DNA from: Eublepharis macularius
Lineage: Eukaryota > Chordata > Lepidosauria > Squamata > Eublepharidae
DNA length: 64,000 nt
NCBI RefSeq assembly: GCF_028583425.1
Contig: NC_072795.1
Coordinates: 7,463,001-7,527,000 of the forward strand
Direction: 5' to 3'
Part shown: positions 10,247 to 21,600 of the stretch, piece by piece
Numbering within the stretch: position 1 is the first letter of the stretch
How the letters are laid out: the number at the start of each line of letters is the position of its first letter
Notes under the pieces: model-generated
Database searches by the model: none
What the model was told of the DNA's origin: nothing
What the model saw: only the letters and a program-made list of their open reading frames with translations
Program-made: the position numbers and the translations under genes

Positions 10247-10754
10247 CTGACCTCGTGTAAAGGGTCACCCACCCCACCCAAAGATCTGTGAGATTCTTGG
10301 GGAGGGTACAACTACATCGTTCTTCCCTTCGTCCTTTGCCTGGAAACTGTGGGAGAGAGTGTGTGGGTGGCCAAATGTTTTGGCCCCTCAGAAAGATCTT
10401 TCCTCAGGGAATTTATGATTTATCCAGCTATGAGGAGAGGGTGGAAACGTGCTAATTCTTAGGCCCATATAGACCCAACTAGGCCAGTCCGGGCAAGGAA
10501 TTATCTTCCCTTATCCCCAAGGCGCTGAGGAGTGGAAGAAAGAATAGCCCAAACATAGTGCCGCTCTAGGAAGCAGCCTACAGAGTGACCTAGAAGTGAC
10601 ATCACATCGTTCCCAAGCCCTGCCCTCTCTCGTCACCCCTCCCCAAATCTCCTGACGTTTGCAGAAGCAGCGCGCCCGTTGCCAACCGTGATTGTATTTT
10701 AAGGGGCCTCCTGCGTTTTAAGTTATTTTCAAATGTCACAGTCCCAAAGAACAT
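10247..10754. other. Gene-free unique stretch
   Basis: No open exon, RNA gene or repeat family was recognised. Confidence 0.4.
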
Positions 10755-10880
10755 TCTCAGCCTAACCTACCTCACTGGGTTGATGTGAGGATGAAACCGA
10801 GGAGAGGAGAACGGTGTCAGCCGCTTTTGGCCCCTACTGGGGAGAAAGGTCGGGTATAAACGAAGTGGATAAATAAAAGC
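10755..10880 (+). mobile_element. SINE 3' portion
   Basis: CCTAACCTACCTCACTGGGT ... GGGGAGAAAGGTCGGGTATA and an AAATAAAA tail match the tRNA-derived SINE at 60825-61076. Confidence 0.65.
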
Positions 10881-11344
10881 TGTCTAGTCATTCACAGCAT
10901 ACAACAGAACAACCTAAAACAGAAGAATAAGAAGAGGGAAATCCTCACATTTGTTCTTTCTTTTCTAGCAGCTGGTTTTTAAAAAATCTTTATCCCAGGA
11001 ACTTTTTCGTAGTCAATTGGCAGCCCTCCCTATGGTGGTGTTCTGGATCTGACCGCAGGTTAAAAGCCCAGGCCTCTCTCACACGCTCACACTCACAAAC
11101 ACACACAAAAACAAGCAAGCAAGCAAGCAACCAGAAGCAAAATGACTCCCAGACCACCAGTAAAATATCCTTCTTTTCCCCTGCCCCGTGCCATGCTTGA
11201 GTTCTGCCTCTAGACAAAGACGGACCTAACAATAGGTCCATCTTTGGTCCTCATGTCCCCTACATTAGCCCCAGCCCTGTGGACAAGACACAAGTTTCCC
11301 CAGTGCGAGTGAGAAAACAGATTGGGAGGGGTAGGGATTGGGCT

Positions 11345-11530
11345 TTGATAAAGCCAGTATGGAGTACGGGTTAGAGTGGCAGGCTAGGATTGGGGAAATG
11401 TGGAGTTCAGATCCCACTGAACCAAGAAACGCACTTGGTTGACCTTGGGCCAGTCACAGTCTTTCACCCAGCCTACCTTGCAGGGTTGTTATGAGGATAA
11501 AATGAAGGAGGAGAGAGCGAGGTATGCCAA
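11345..11530 (+). mobile_element. tRNA-derived SINE
   Basis: GGGTTAGAGTGGCAGGCTAG then AGATCCCACTGAACC and GGGCCAGTCACAGTC, with the same 3' half as the other copies of this SINE family. Confidence 0.65.
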
Positions 11531-12050
11531 ACCCCATTCCTTGGGGGAAGGGAGGGAAGAGAATGTCATGGACTGGCTGCAAAACTGGTCTGTGTAGAAA
11601 GGTTTGCTAGCCACCAGCAACCCCACCTTGCAAACCTGCAGTTCGTTTGCCAAATAAGTCAGAGCTCACTTATGAATCCCCCTGCCTCACACCGAGTTTG
11701 AACCTCACTCCTTTGTTTCTGAAGCGGCCTCATCTTGTGGGAAGATTTCTGTACCTCTTGAGACTCCATTTTGGCTTTGAGAGTGTGTCGCAGTCTCACC
11801 CAAGCACGTGTCTTCCAGGATCGGGTAATAGAAAGAGAACAGAAAATATTTATTTGTATAAAGGTTTTTTAAAATTTTTTTGCAAAAACATAAATAAATC
11901 TATATTTTGTGGCAAATAAGTTGGTAAGAATCTCTTAAAGACTGTCAAGTAAACTAAGCTTTGGGACTATGAAGTGGGTGAGGTAAAGATCCAAAATGAT
12001 TGGCGCCTGCCTGCCTCCCTGCCTGTCTCTCTCTCTCACAAACACACACA
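11531..12050. other. Gene-free stretch, mostly unique
   Basis: AT-rich part at 11850-11930 (AAATTTTTTTGC, AAACATAAATAAATC) and a CT/CA-rich end. Nothing coding seen. Confidence 0.4.
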
Positions 12051-12054
12051 CAGC

Positions 12055-12215
12055 CCTCTTTGTGGAGATAGACTAACACGGCTACCCATCTTGATCTGTC
12101 TGTAGCAGTAGAAAAGCAGTGGTCCACTCACCAAGATATAAGGACAGATAGACTCACCTTCTAGCTGTATCTGAAGAAGTGAGCTGTGTGATTCATGAAA
12201 GCTCGTACTCTTTTC
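12055..12215. mobile_element. Diverged Penelope-type foldback fragment
   Basis: AGACTAACACGGCTACCCAT and CTGAAGAAGTGAGCTGTG ... CATGAAAGCTCG match arms of the foldback at 31700-31920. Confidence 0.5.
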
Positions 12216-12454
12216 TACACCTCTCTGTGCATATGTGCCCGTCACGTTTAGCAGCTACCTCAATGAACGGATGGGGCTCTCCAGTATCTGTAATGAGGCT
12301 GCTGTGTATGGATTCCTTTTGGGACTGGGAACTTCTTTCAAGAGGAGAGGCATTTGCAATGCAGGTGAGCCTTCTGGCCAGTGAAGACTTCACCGTTGCG
12401 TTACGAAGCCAATTGACCTGAGACTGAGCCGGTAGCAGGGACGTGCTTTCAATC

Positions 12455-12887
12455 CAGGGCTCGTTTCGAGGGGGAACGCACAGGTACGCAGTTCCAGCAG
12501 TTCCCCAAAGAGGTCACATGTCAGGTGGCCCCGCCCACCTGACTCTCAGCCATTTGGGGCCCGTTTCAGCCTGGATTGGGGCTGAAATGGCCCAGATCGG
12601 GCCTCTGACGGGTGGTGGATCACTCTCCCACTCAGCAGTGCCCCGAGCCTGACCATTTGGGGCCCCTTTTCAGCCATTTTCAGCCTCTTTTTGCAATTTT
12701 GGGCCCAATTTCGGCCCTGAATGGCCAGGATTGGGTCCAAAACAGCCAGGATAGGTGATGTCAGGGGGTGTGGCATATACAAATCAGTTATGCCAATCAC
12801 ACACTTCTGGCGGTGTCAAGGGGCGTGGCATATGCAAATGAGTTATGCTAATGAGTTCCCCCAGTTCTTTTTCTACGAAATGACCCG
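12455..12887 (+). mobile_element. hAT-type miniature transposon 'CAGGGCTCATTTCG' copy A
   Basis: Ends CAGGGCTCGTTTCGAGGGGG and TTTTTCTACGAAATGACCCG; perfect 8-bp duplication TTTCAATC at 12447-12454 and 12888-12895. Interior has repeated ATTTTGGG/GGCCC phrases, no coding frame. Confidence 0.9.
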
Positions 12888-12945
12888 TTTCAATCTAATT
12901 CTTTGCTCCAGGACTTGGAAACCTTGTCTTGGGCTAGGGGAAACA

Positions 12946-13110
12946 TAAGAAGATCCCTGCTGGATCAGACTAGTGCTCCATCTAATCCAGCAGCCTGTTT
13001 CAGACAGCAGCTAACTAGTTATCCGGAGGACCAATAATCAGGGTGTAGAGACGAGGTCTTCCCCAATGTTGTCTCCTAGCACTGGGTTTCAGAGGTCGAC
13101 TGCCTCTGAA
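12946..13110 (-). mobile_element. CR1 3' UTR fragment
   Basis: AACATAAGAAGATCCCTGCT, GGATCAGACTAGTGCTCCAT and CCTGTTTCAGACAGCAGC are the CR1 3' UTR on the - strand. Confidence 0.7.
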
Positions 13111-13111
13111 C

Positions 13112-13222
13112 ATGGAGGTTCTAAATGCATCAGATGAAGTGTGTGCTAGAGCACGAAAGCTTCCGCTGGAATAAAAATCTTTTTAGGGGCCACAAGAGTT
13201 ACCGTTGTTCTTGTCTGATGGG
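13112..13222 (+). mobile_element. Single arm of Penelope-type repeat
   Basis: GCATCAGATGAAGTGTGTG, CACGAAAGCTTCCGCTGGAA and the AATAAAAATCTTTTTAGG stretch match one arm only. Confidence 0.5.
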
Positions 13223-13354
13223 CTCTTTCTCTACCACTCTTTGTTTATTACCATCCTAGCCTATGCTCCCCCTCCCCCTTTTCACCTTGCCAACAGCTCC
13301 TTTGTAATTTGTAACTGCCTTTTTCGGACTCCCCAATATACTTGATTCCAGGGG

Positions 13355-13448
13355 GTCTTCTGTCCTTCCTCCATGCATCCGTCCGTCCATCCTTCCTTCC
13401 TTCTATCCTTCCTGTTCTTCCATCCATCCTTCCTTCCATCCTTCTGTC
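13355..13448 (+). repeat. CCTT/CCAT-rich simple repeat
   Basis: CTTCCTTCC, CCATCC and CCGTCC units; a related CCTT stretch lies at 13885-13935. The hAT copy B is inserted between the two. Confidence 0.75.
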
Positions 13449-13868
13449 CAGGGGTCATTTCGTAGAAAAAGAGCTAGAGGAGCTCATTAGCATAACTAAT
13501 TAGCATATGCCACGCCCTTGACATCACTGGAAATGTGTCGTTAGCATAACTGATTTGCATATGCCACACCCCCTGACATCACCTATCTTGGCTGTTTTGG
13601 ATGCAGTCCTGGCCATTCCGGGCCGAAATTGGGCCCCAAATGGCAAAAAAGGGCTGAAAATGGCCACAAAGGGGCCCAAAATGGTCAGGCTCGGGCCGCT
13701 GCTGAGCAGGAGAGTCATCCACCACCCTTCAGAGGCCCGACCCAGGCCATTTCGGCTGAAACGGGCTCAAAATGGCTGAGTCAGGTGGGCAGGGCCACCT
13801 GACATGTCACCTCTTTGGGGAACTGCTGGAACTGCGCTCCTGCGCGTTCCCCCTCGAAATGAGCCCTG
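13449..13868 (-). mobile_element. hAT-type miniature transposon copy B
   Basis: CAGGGGTCATTTCGTAG ... CTCGAAATGAGCCCTG with perfect duplication CTTCTGTC at 13441-13448 and 13869-13876. Confidence 0.9.
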
Positions 13869-14131
13869 CTTCTGTCCATCTGATCATCCTCCCTCCCTCC
13901 TCCCTTCCTTTTCTTCCTTCCTTCCTTCCTTGCTAAAACTGAAACACCCTCAGCCCCCCAAGGGCAAGAATCTATTTGTACCTCCACCCCAACGCATGCA
14001 CTCTAGTCCTCCTTGTCAACCTTATTTGGACAGCTGAGAGCAAGGAATCAAAATTCCGGGAGCTGCTATCACTTTGGAGGCCCACGGAGCTGGGCAAGCC
14101 ATGTGCCTTGGTTGAGATGGGTCTGGGTGGT

Positions 14132-14175
14132 GTGTGTGTGTGTGCGTGCGTGTGTGTGTGCGTGTGCGTGTGTGT
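14132..14175 (+). repeat. (TG)n microsatellite
   Basis: About 20 TG units broken by GC steps. Confidence 0.9.
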
Positions 14176-14373
14176 AGGTTTGGAATCTGTGGCTGGGGGC
14201 AGTGGTGGACCCCTCGGCTGCCCAGGCTGCGTTCTCTCCTCTCCCCACGCCCTGTACAAATGACAAGCTGTTTGGAGAGATTCGGCTCATGGAGGGAAGG
14301 GAACAGAATTATGCCGGGGAGCTCTGTTCCCATCCTCCTTGCATGAATTGGGTCATCTATGTATGCAGGCAAT

Positions 14374-14523
14374 GGCTGCTTCCACACACATTGGATAATC
14401 CACTTTCAATACTCTTTAGTGAAGATTTGAAACTGATTTTCCATGTGTGGAACAAAAAATCCACTTCAAAAGGATTGCGAAAGTGCATTGAAAGTGCATT
14501 ATTCAACGTGTGTGGAAATGGCC
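14374..14523. mobile_element. Harbinger-like miniature transposon, 150 bp, nearly identical to 30521-30670
   Basis: GGCTGCTTCCACACACATTG ... AACGTGTGTGGAAATGGCC. AAT flanks both sides. I count two base differences from the copy in CHRND intron 7. Confidence 0.8.
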
Positions 14524-14825
14524 AATGATTACCTTGGAGATCCTCTTGCCTGCACAGGACTGCTTGCTTCCCCCCGCCCCCCCGCCCCGCCAACCTTGCC
14601 TCCTCCACCACACACTGATACACAACATGGCAGCGGTGACCAGATCATTGCTTGAAGGAGCCACCAGCATTAAAAGCCAGTTCACACAAATCTTAACAAC
14701 CCGGGTTATCTCTCCATTGAAGGCAACACAATCCTGTTTCTAGCAGTGGGCTCTCAGGGCTGGCCTTTGGGGCAGAAGTCTAGAGCTCTGGCATTCAGCA
14801 GAAGGGTGTGTGTGATAAATAAACT

Positions 14826-15330
14826 GTATGTTGGCCCCAGAAACCTAATTAAAGGATTCCATATTTAGGCCATTAGCAGAGTCTATTGTTTAGCAGTGGA
14901 AGCGTGATCATAGGTGGTTGTGAACTGGTTCTGCTAGCTGGTGTGTGTGCAGGAGAGAAAATAACAAAGCATACACTTGCTTATATTTAGAAAGGAACTA
15001 AGAGTGCTTTATCGTAGGCACCCCATACTCTGATAGGAAAGGAGAGATAGATCCTAACTACGTATCTAGTCTAAGGATGGGCATGGATACTAGGACAAGT
15101 CCTGCATCCATGCTTCCAAGATGGAGGGAGGAGAAGGAGAGAGGTGTTACCAGGAACAAAGCCAGGAAGGAAAGAGGTGACAGGGAGGACATCAGGAGGA
15201 GGAAATCCTGAGAACAGCAATCTACATATCAAAGGACAGAGCAGTGAACAGAGTGCCCTGACCTCTCTATCTTTCTAGCTCTTTGGTTTGTCCCCCTCTG
15301 AAACCTGAGGAAAGGGACAGGTCTGAGTCC
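14826..15330 (-). repeat. Unclassified dispersed repeat, about 480-500 bp, copy 1
   Basis: Reverse complement of 48830-49305: CCCCAGAAACCTAATTAAAG, GTTGTGAACTGGTTCTGCT and TTTGGTTTGTCCCCCTCTGA recur there. Its sense strand would hold an AATAAA. Class unknown; LTR-like origin is possible but not shown. Confidence 0.7.
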
Positions 15331-15892
15331 TCCTCTACCAGCAGTGTGGGTAGATGCAAAAATAGGTTTTAGCTTTGCATTTGAAGTATACATTATATTC
15401 TAAAGAGGAGCTCCCTTTCTGAGATCATGATAGCCAGAGTTTAAGAGCCTAACGAACACGCTACATTTTCCTTGGGAATATCCACAGACTGGGTGGAGGC
15501 GTGTTTTGAAGTTCTGCATTTCCTCGGAATTTGAGGTGGATCCATTTATAATCAGGAATATGTTGGGTGGAGAGAGGGTTCTTATGGGGAATTTGCAAGT
15601 GTTTCCATTCCATTCATGAGAGAGTTAAACTGTACGTGTTACCTACTTAATTAGTAAACTTACTTTGCATGTAACCATTGGGGCTTTGAGTCAAGATTCC
15701 CACCGTAGAAGGGGGAGTCTCTAAGCATAATGAAGTAGAATGTGGATTTTCTATCGGGGAACTTGTTTATTGGGGGGGGGCAATTCAGTCATGCTATATA
15801 CTGAAGTTTTATTGCTCTTTGTTCAGTTTTCTTTCAGTTAACCTGTTCAGTCTTCTCTATTTGTCTATACTAGCAAGATGTAGCCAATTAGC
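15331..15892. other. Gene-free unique stretch
   Basis: No exon or repeat family recognised; a G-run occurs at 15772-15780. Confidence 0.4.
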
Positions 15893-15893
15893 A

Positions 15894-15939
<46 letters not shown>

Positions 15940-15942
15940 TCA
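15893..15942 (+). repeat. (ATT)n microsatellite
   Basis: About 16 ATT units directly before a LINE tail at 15943. Confidence 0.95.
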
Positions 15943-16080
15943 ATTTATAAACCGCCCATCCTCAGGGGCTCTGGGCGGTGAACAACAGTTAAAATCAATA
16001 AAAACAAGAAAACAATAATTCTAAAATCAACATACAATAAACAATAATAAAATAAATTAACCAAATACGTTAAGGTGCAA
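15943..16080 (-). mobile_element. LINE 3' tail
   Basis: ATAAACCGCCCATCCTCAGG and GGGCTCTGGGCGGTGAACAA, followed by an A-rich region; related to the tail at 43255-43375. Confidence 0.55.
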
Positions 16081-17221
16081 TGGTGGGGAGAACCCCCCCC
16101 CCACCCCAAAGGTGGGAGGCCGACATGGCACTGCCCCCTTCAACCATCGAACGCCTGGCGTTCTTCTAAAGTAACCCGATTTTTATCCTCTTAGTAAAGT
16201 AATTTTCCAGAGCTACACTGGAGTCTGTCAATTCTCATTACTTCCAACGTGCAGTCACTGCAGTTATTCTGCTAATTTCTTACAGATCTTAGACCGTACA
16301 CCCCCCCCCCCCCGCCAATACATACAATTTTCTTGACCTGAAACAGCCCTGGGCTGGGTGCGATAATTGTTCCCTTGTGGAAATGTAGCATGCAGCTCTT
16401 CAATATACGTGCCACCCCAAAATTGGGCAAATAGAACCTCTAGCCTATTTTAGGTGGGGAATACAGCACAGGCAAGGATCTAAGGAACCCACCCCCCTTT
16501 GTGTGTTCTGTCCCCGATGCAAATCAGGCCGGTGCATGCCTAGGAAGTGCACCTGTCTCTCCACCAGACTCTGGGATGTCCCCAGGGAAACAGTTAAAAT
16601 TACAATCTGAGGACACTGGGGCATCTGAGGCTCACAGCCCCCACCTCCAGCCCCCAGGTTTTCCAAGCCATTTAAATGATTGCAGAGTATGATGAAGCAT
16701 TCTGGTGAACTCGGAGTCACTCACGCCCTGTTCTGTGTCATTTGGTTGGTCCTAATAAAAGATATAAGGCGGATAGCATTCTGTTTCAGGTTTGGTTCTT
16801 TTTTTGGATTTGCTACCACTTCTTTTTGCAAATGCGCAGCCTGTTTGTCCAACTGTCTCAGCCTTGCCTTTTTTGTGCAGCTCGCTCCACGGCAGAGTGG
16901 CAACCGGCCTCCTGCAGCTGTGCCGTCCGGTAACCCCATGGCCTGAAGATCATTTCTACTGGGACAGGAAGCGCCTGTCAGGGGAACTTTGATGGATGGA
17001 GCAGGCCAGGCGCCGCGCCTCCCAGAGTGGCAGCTGCTCAGGCAAAGTGACAATAAGTGCATGCTCACAGCCTGCGGTGCCTGCAGAGAGGAACCTTGTC
17101 CCATCTAAGACAGCATTTCCAAGGCAGGCAGACCCTTCGGTGGAAGCACCGAAGCAGAGCGGCTTAGCAGGCACATTGTGAGAGTTAAGAATCTATCCAT
17201 AGAGGGATGCCAAGTCTCAAG
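16081..17221. other. Gene-free, mostly unique stretch between PRSS56 and CHRND
   Basis: Poly-C tracts at 16090-16105 and 16301-16314. The open frames on both strands at 16500-17180 have no splice signals or family resemblance, so they are not called. Confidence 0.4.
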
Positions 17222-17432
17222 GATTGCCAACCTCCAGCTGGGGGCTGGAGATCTCTCGGAGCTGATCTCCAGACTGGAGAGATCAGTTCACCTGGCGAAA
17301 ATGCCTCCTTGGAGAAGTGGGCCATATAGCATCATACCCTGCTGAGGGCTTTCCCCTCCCCAAATTCTACCTTCTCCTGGCTCCACCCTCAAACCTCTGG
17401 GAATTTCCCAACTTGGAGTTGGCAACCCTACT
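17222..17432. mobile_element. Miniature transposon, GGTTGCCA family
   Basis: GGATTGCCAACCTCCAGCTG ... TTGGAGTTGGCAACCCTA with the usual GATCTCCAGACTGGAGAGA interior. Confidence 0.65.
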
Positions 17433-17811
17433 TCTTAGAACTGAAATACATGTGATATTGTAATTATCTATCACCCCCACATGTACCCCAATGTGTAATT
17501 CAGGCACAAAAAACAGTTTCGTGTGCGTGGGTGGATGGTGGAAGGGAGTTTAAGGCTTCCTCCCGCCATTTTCTAGTTGGAGAAAATAAAACCAGCATAA
17601 TATAAATAGCTCAGAGACTAGAGAAACAGCAGAAGGAGGAAGAATCAATCCTTCCTTCCCCTAAGTCAAAGTTCTGATCCTGGAATGCTTTTTGAGGCAA
17701 AATCACAGCGAGGGATTCCCTGACACAAAGGACGTTTTGGTTCTGAGAGTCACCGGATGGCAAGTGGCCAGAAGGAAGGGCACAGGTTCCTTTCTGCTCA
17801 GCATGTCTGCC

Positions 17812-18045
17812 CCCTATTATTTACTTATTTACTTCATTTATACCCCACTTTTCTCCCCAATGGAGACCCCAAGAGGCTCACAACATTCTCCCCTTCTCTC
17901 TTTTACCCTCACAACAACCTTGTGAGGTAGGCTAAGCTGGAGTGTTTGACCGGTCCACAGTCACCCAGCAAGCTTCCGTGGCAGAGCGGGGATTCGAACC
18001 TGCGTCTCCCACCTCCTAGTCCAACGCTCGAACTCTGCTGGCTTT
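17812..18045 (-). mobile_element. tRNA-derived SINE
   Basis: On the - strand: GGTTCGAATCCCCGCTCTGC (B-box), then the shared 3' half and a tail TAAATGAAGTAAATAAG. Confidence 0.7.
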
Positions 18046-18469
18046 CTCCCCACGTCCACCTTTTTCCTAAGCAAAGGGCTTATCCCTGGCCAATAGGCCA
18101 TTTCACTGAACTTTTTTTTTTTGATAAAAAAACAGATTGAGACAGTGCTGCCTTATTCCCCTTGGCTTCCTTTCCTTCCTAAAAAAGATATTCCGTCTTG
18201 ATCCAGTCCCTTAGCTTTGCAGACACCCGTTTCTGCCTCTCTGGGCATGTCTCGATTCTGCTGATGTCTCCGTGGCCCAGCACAAGAGCTGTGCAGGACC
18301 AGGGGCATCGAAGGGCCAGTCTTAGCATGCGTTTCCCCGGGCATGACACCCTTGGCAGTGCCATTCTTCATGTTGGATATCAGAATCCCCTAAAGCCAGC
18401 TCCTTGCCCTTTTGTTTACTGCAAGCCGAACAGCTCATTCCCTCTTAACGCTGCTGGGAAGGAAGAGAT

Positions 18470-18645
18470 AGGATTGCCACCTCTTGTCCCCTGGTCTGGC
18501 TGCTATTTAATCCCCCCCTCGTTGCCACCTGTCACTGTCCATTTACATTCCAGCATCAGAATCTCAGCTTGGGCTTCCGTCCATTTCGGCAGATACGCGC
18601 TGAGACGGAGAGAAGGGGCACGGCTCGGGCGACACGGGTGCCAGC
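18470..18645 (+). promoter_or_regulatory. CHRND: Putative CHRND core promoter / 5' UTR with E-box
   Basis: CACCTG at 18526-18531 is an E-box of the type bound by MyoD-family factors, and CTATTTAA at 18503-18510 is a near match to a MEF2 or TATA-like site. Both lie 115-145 bp before the ATG. Myogenic E-box control of nicotinic delta genes is known; that these copies act is inferred. Confidence 0.4.
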
Positions 18646-18697
18646 ATGGACAGGCCGACACTGTTACTCGCTTTGTTCTGGGCCTTTGCCCTCCCAG
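18646..18697 (+). CDS. CHRND: CHRND exon 1 (signal peptide)
   Basis: ATG followed by [16 protein letters not shown], a typical short hydrophobic signal peptide, then donor gtaaga. It ends in phase 1 and joins exon 2 through a shared Gly codon. The start is chosen because it is the only in-frame ATG giving a signal sequence. Confidence 0.93.
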
Positions 18698-21600
18698 GTA
18701 AGAATGATTGTCCCGGCACCCCCTGGGGATCCCAAGCCAGGGGAGAAAAGCCCAGCACGCACTTCCTACTAGCACCAACGGTAGCACTTAGTGTGGACTG
18801 TTTACTTGCTCATTTCTAATGCTGCAATCCTTGTCTACTCGGAAACCACCTTCTCTAATCTGAGAAGTTATTGTCAGTTGCAAGGGGTGGTGGGTAGATT
18901 GTGGCTACTCTGCATTTGCTCAGAGGCCCTCTTTTCTTTGCCACTGAAATAGGTTCAGTGGCTGAGCCAGGGGCCTTAAGTGGACGGTGCACCAGAATTC
19001 CTGCGGCTGCCTTGTGGCTGAAAACTGAAGAAAATGCAGATTTTGACATCTGAAATCTACCAGTTCCCACCAGCTCTGTCTGCTGGGCAGGAGCTCAGTA
19101 GCGAAAGTGGACGGGGCGCTAAAGGTGGGTGGGTGGGGCTGGCCACGACGGATGGCGCATGCTGGAATCTTGGTAGCGCCAAAGGCCAGCTGCTCACGAT
19201 TAATGCCGTGTCTGTGTATGTTATGTATACTTGCTCTCTGGGTATGGGGGTGCCTGGCAGCACTCATAGGATTGTTGGAGTGGGTGTCAAGGAAGCAGAG
19301 ACCCCTTCTGGTTAAGGATATCACTGCCCAGCTTCCTCTCATAAAACAAGTTTTGCCGGCTCAGACCAAAAGCCCATCTGCTGTAGCATTCTCTTCAGGC
19401 AGTGGCCAACCAGATGGAGTTGATATCCTCCATGACTTGCGGCCCTTGATGAATAGTAGCCTTTGTTTGGCTCGTTCTCCATTAAATTTGTCCACTCCCC
19501 TCCGGATGCCTTCCAAGTTGACGGCCTGCGGCAGTAGGTTCCACAAGTTAAATCCTGAGGCAGTGAGCTCCACAAGTTAAATATGTGCTGTGTCAAAAGG
19601 ATCCTCCAAATCCTTTGTAAGTTCATTCGAGTTGCCGACCGTCTCCTCCCCTAGCCTGCTACTGGGCCTTCAACAACAGACCAGAATGCAGGAATCAGTT
19701 TTTTGGAGCATGGAAACAAATGTTCTCATTGGCCAACACCTGCCAGTTCAATGCTCAGCTACCAAGACTGTTTGAGAAGTTGGCGACCCTCTTTGCAAGA
19801 GGCACAGGCCAAATCCTCCCTTTGGTCACATCACCCAGTAAGAGGCTTCTCCAAATCATGGCTTGCTGCACTGTCCGCTCACTAAAGCCCAGGCAGTTGG
19901 TCTCCCAGCTGAGATTTGGTGGAATGGAAGGAGTAAGTCAGGGCTCATTTCGAGGGGGAATGCGCAGGAACACAGTTCCGGCAGTCCTCCAAAGAGGTCA
20001 CATGACGGGTCCAAAACAGCCGTGATAGGTGATGTCAGGGGGTGTGGCATATGCAAATCAGTTATGCTAATGACACACTTCCGGTGCTGGCCAGGGGCAT
20101 GGCATATGCTAATGAGTTATGCTAATGAGTTCCTCCAGCTCTTTTTCTAAGAAATGACCCCTAGAGTAAGTAATTGGGGTGAATCAAAAGTCTCCAGTTC
20201 AAATCTCATCTCAGCTACAAGCTTAAGATGGCTTACTATTCTCTCAGCCTGACCTGGCACCCAGAATCTCCAACAAGCAGATATTGGACTGGCCTGCTTT
20301 AGGGGATTCTGATATCCAAGATCTGGGACCCATGAGAAAAAGACAAGTCACACAGGGATGCCAGCTCCAGGTGGGAAATTTCTGGAGATTGGAGTGTGGA
20401 GCCCAGAGAAGGCGGGGTTTGGGGAGGGACCTCTGTAGTGTATAATGCAATAGGCGCCACCCTCCAAAGCTGTCGTTTTCTCCAAGGAACTGATCTCTAT
20501 AGTCTGGCGATCAGCTATAAGTCCAGGATGGCATAGAAAAGTCTGTTTCAATGCCGGGGATGGGTCTGCATGAAAAACTCCCTGCAAGGAGAAAACCAGC
20601 AACCCAGGACACGGACTGGGTTCAACCCCTCCTCAGCTAGGTATAATGGCACAGTGGCCACCCTCTGAAGTGGCCATTTTCTCCAGAGGAACTGATCGCT
20701 GTAGTCTGGAGATCAGCTGTAATTCCACCTAGAGTTGTCAGGCTTGGAAAGGTGGAAGTAATAATGATATCTCTAGGAACTGCAGAACTGTATGGTTAAA
20801 TATGATATAGAAGTTTACCACAGAGTTTTATAGAGTTTATGATATAGAGTTTATCTAGGGTTGCCAGTCCTCCACTGGGCGTGGGTGATCCCCCGCTCCC
20901 ACCCTCCATCCCCCTGCCCTCTCTTACATGGCCAGTGGGAGAGGCACAGGCCTCCCAGGGGTGTGCTCCCAGGCAGCACGCTCACGCAGGCCCGATTCGG
21001 CCTCCCTGCGGAGCTCAGGAGTGTTCTTGGGGGCGGTTGCGGCCCGCGAGATGATGCTACTTCTTGGAAGTGATGTCATCATGTGGGTCTGGGAGCTTCA
21101 CGCGTGCAACAGACAATAGATCAGGTAGGTGGAGGATCCCCCTCCTCCTGCCAGGAGGACAGCGGGACCTGGCAACCTTAAGTTTACCATAGAGTTTCTA
21201 GCAATTCCTACAGCTACCATTATCCATTCCAGGTTGTACCCTGGAAGTGATGCTCTGGCGAATAGGTGGGACCCTTCTTTTTATTTATTTTTCTGAGCTG
21301 CAGAGGGCAACAGAGAAAATTACCTGGAGATTACCTACCAAATGGCAATCCTAGGTGCATGGACTTAGTTCCTCTCAAAGCTGCAAAATTCTGTCTGGGA
21401 TTGTTCCGAGGATAAACACGGAGAAAGGGAGAGCCGCACATGCTGCTGAGCGAGGGTTGCCAAACAGCTTGGAGAAAAAATGTCCTGCCCCTTTAACAGA
21501 GGCTTAATGGGAAGTTATCTACCAGCTGATGTTTCTCCTCCCCCCATGCCATGAAAAGCGTCACCTGCCCATTTCCACAAACCGCCCCGTAAAAAGTGTG

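Noticed and set aside
16500-17181. Overlapping frames on both strands between PRSS56 and CHRND
   Set aside because: No AG/GT borders, no domain, low-complexity composition; probably chance frames in GC-rich unique DNA.
18198-18701. 167-codon frame overlapping CHRND exon 1
   Set aside because: It is out of frame with the signal peptide and runs through the promoter region.
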